Source: Candidatus Omnitrophota bacterium (GTDB taxonomy: Bacteria > Omnitrophota > Gorgyraeia > 2-01-FULL-45-10). From it: a DNA stretch of 5,544 bases. The position numbers were made by a program, and so were the translations under genes. The DNA lies in assembly GCA_026387135.1 (NCBI GenBank), contig JAPLMH010000042.1:1-5544 (forward strand). The letters are read 5' to 3'. Within the stretch, counting starts at the first letter, position 1. Every line of letters starts with the position of its first letter. Of this stretch, positions 4,977 to 5,544 are shown one piece after another. Below the pieces are notes generated by a model. The model did not search any database. It saw nothing but the letters and a program-made list of their open reading frames with translations, and had not been told where the DNA came from.

Positions 4977-5544
4977 TGTTCACAGGTATCGTAAAAGAGC
5001 TCGGGAAGGTTCGCCGGATATCCGGATTGGGAGGTCTCTACAAATTGTCTGTCGAGGCAAAGAACGTTGCGGATGGATCGAATATAGGGGACAGTGTCTC
5101 TATTAACGGCGTCTGTTTGACATTGACCGCTAAGAATAAGAACGCGCTCGATTTTGATGTCATGGGCGAGACCTTCAAGAGGACGAATTTTTCGAAGCTC
5201 ACGATAGGCGAAGCCGTTAATTTAGAGCCCGCCTTGAGGGTGGGAGACCCACTGGGCGGCCATTTTGTCACGGGGCACATAGACTGTGTGGGCAGGATAA
5301 GAGATATAAGGCGCGCAGGCGATAATTATTCTATCGAGATCGCTTTCCCGCCGGAGTATAAAAAATTGGTCGTTGAGAAAGGCTCTATCGCTTTAGATGG
5401 CATAAGCCTTACCGTTGGCAGTGTAGGCAATAGTAGCGCCGTAGTCCACATAATCCCTCACACTCTTAAGCTCACGACCCTGGGGTCCAAGCGCTCGGGC
5501 GATGAAGTTAATATAGAGTTCGATATTATCGGCAAATATATTCT
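4976..5544 (+). CDS. ribE: riboflavin synthase alpha chain, 3' end cut by window edge
   Basis: I translated this from ATG 4976: 189 complete codons with no stop, reaching the right edge. The enzyme dismutates two lumazine molecules into riboflavin plus the pyrimidine that RibH reuses. It begins with the characteristic MFTGIVKELG. It shows the internal duplication of two lumazine-binding barrels: GDSVSINGVCLTL (38-50) in the first and KGSIALDGISLTV (135-147) in the second. Other marks are GDPLGGHFVTGHID (90-103; H101), IPHTLKLTTLG (160-170) and VNIEFDIIGKYI (178-189), normally close to the C-terminal helix, so perhaps 5-30 residues are missing. The ATG shares one base with the ribD stop (TAATG), and AGAGGTG (4964-4970) can act as Shine-Dalgarno, indicating coupled translation. 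Some organisms call this gene ribC or ribB. Confidence 0.97.
   Translation, partial: MFTGIVKELGKVRRISGLGGLYKLSVEAKNVADGSNIGDSVSINGVCLTLTAKNKNALDFDVMGETFKRTNFSKLTIGEAVNLEPALRVGDPLGGHFVTGHIDCVGRIRDIRRAGDNYSIEIAFPPEYKKLVVEKGSIALDGISLTVGSVGNSSAVVHIIPHTLKLTTLGSKRSGDEVNIEFDIIGKYI

Overview
The window is dominated by an almost complete riboflavin (vitamin B2) biosynthesis operon on the + strand. It has a consensus sigma70-type promoter, an FMN riboswitch, and then ribBA - ribH - nusB - PHP-family phosphoesterase - ribD - ribE, with ribE cut by the right edge. Two - strand genes are transcribed away from it on the left: a small secreted protein of unknown function, and a GAF-domain signalling protein cut by the left edge. 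No mobile elements, CRISPR arrays, tRNA or rRNA genes are visible.

Layout. Positions 1-353 (-) hold the N-terminus of a GAF-domain protein. Positions 353-766 (-) hold a 137-aa exported protein whose stop codon overlaps the GAF start (TAATG). Positions 767-880 are a divergent control region with two back-to-back promoters, each with a perfect TTGACA -35 box. Positions 881-1000 are the FMN aptamer. Positions 1022-4976 encode RibBA, RibH, NusB, a PHP phosphoesterase and RibD. From 4976 to the end is the alpha-chain type riboflavin synthase. Intergenic gaps within the operon are at most 18 nt and three junctions overlap, so it reads as a single transcription unit with translational coupling.

How the genes work together. 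RibBA supplies both precursor branches: GTP cyclohydrolase II opens GTP, and DHBP synthase makes the four-carbon unit from ribulose 5-phosphate. RibD deaminates and reduces the pyrimidine. A phosphatase must then remove the 5'-phosphate. RibH joins the two branches into lumazine, and RibE dismutates lumazine to riboflavin. All enzymes are present except a dedicated phosphatase. The PHP phosphoesterase between nusB and ribD is therefore the most interesting gene here: it is a positional candidate for that step, although its family is better known for acting on nucleotide 3',5'-bisphosphates and RNA 5' ends. NusB is a transcription antitermination factor; its place next to ribH is common in bacteria.

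A second point of interest is the start of ribBA. The only in-frame start (GTG 1022) has no Shine-Dalgarno and leaves the protein about 7-8 residues short. A good Shine-Dalgarno lies inside the 3' strand of the riboswitch, 7 nt before a TTG (1002) in another frame. One extra G near 1022 would join the two frames and restore the usual N-terminus. This suggests either a base error or deletion, together with a compact riboswitch whose ribosome-binding site is inside the aptamer.

Organism. These are bacterial genes of moderate GC with frequent ATA and AGG codons, a signal-peptide protein and a fused RibBA. The style fits an uncultured lineage such as Omnitrophota or a deltaproteobacterial-type group, but this is a weak inference from sequence style only.
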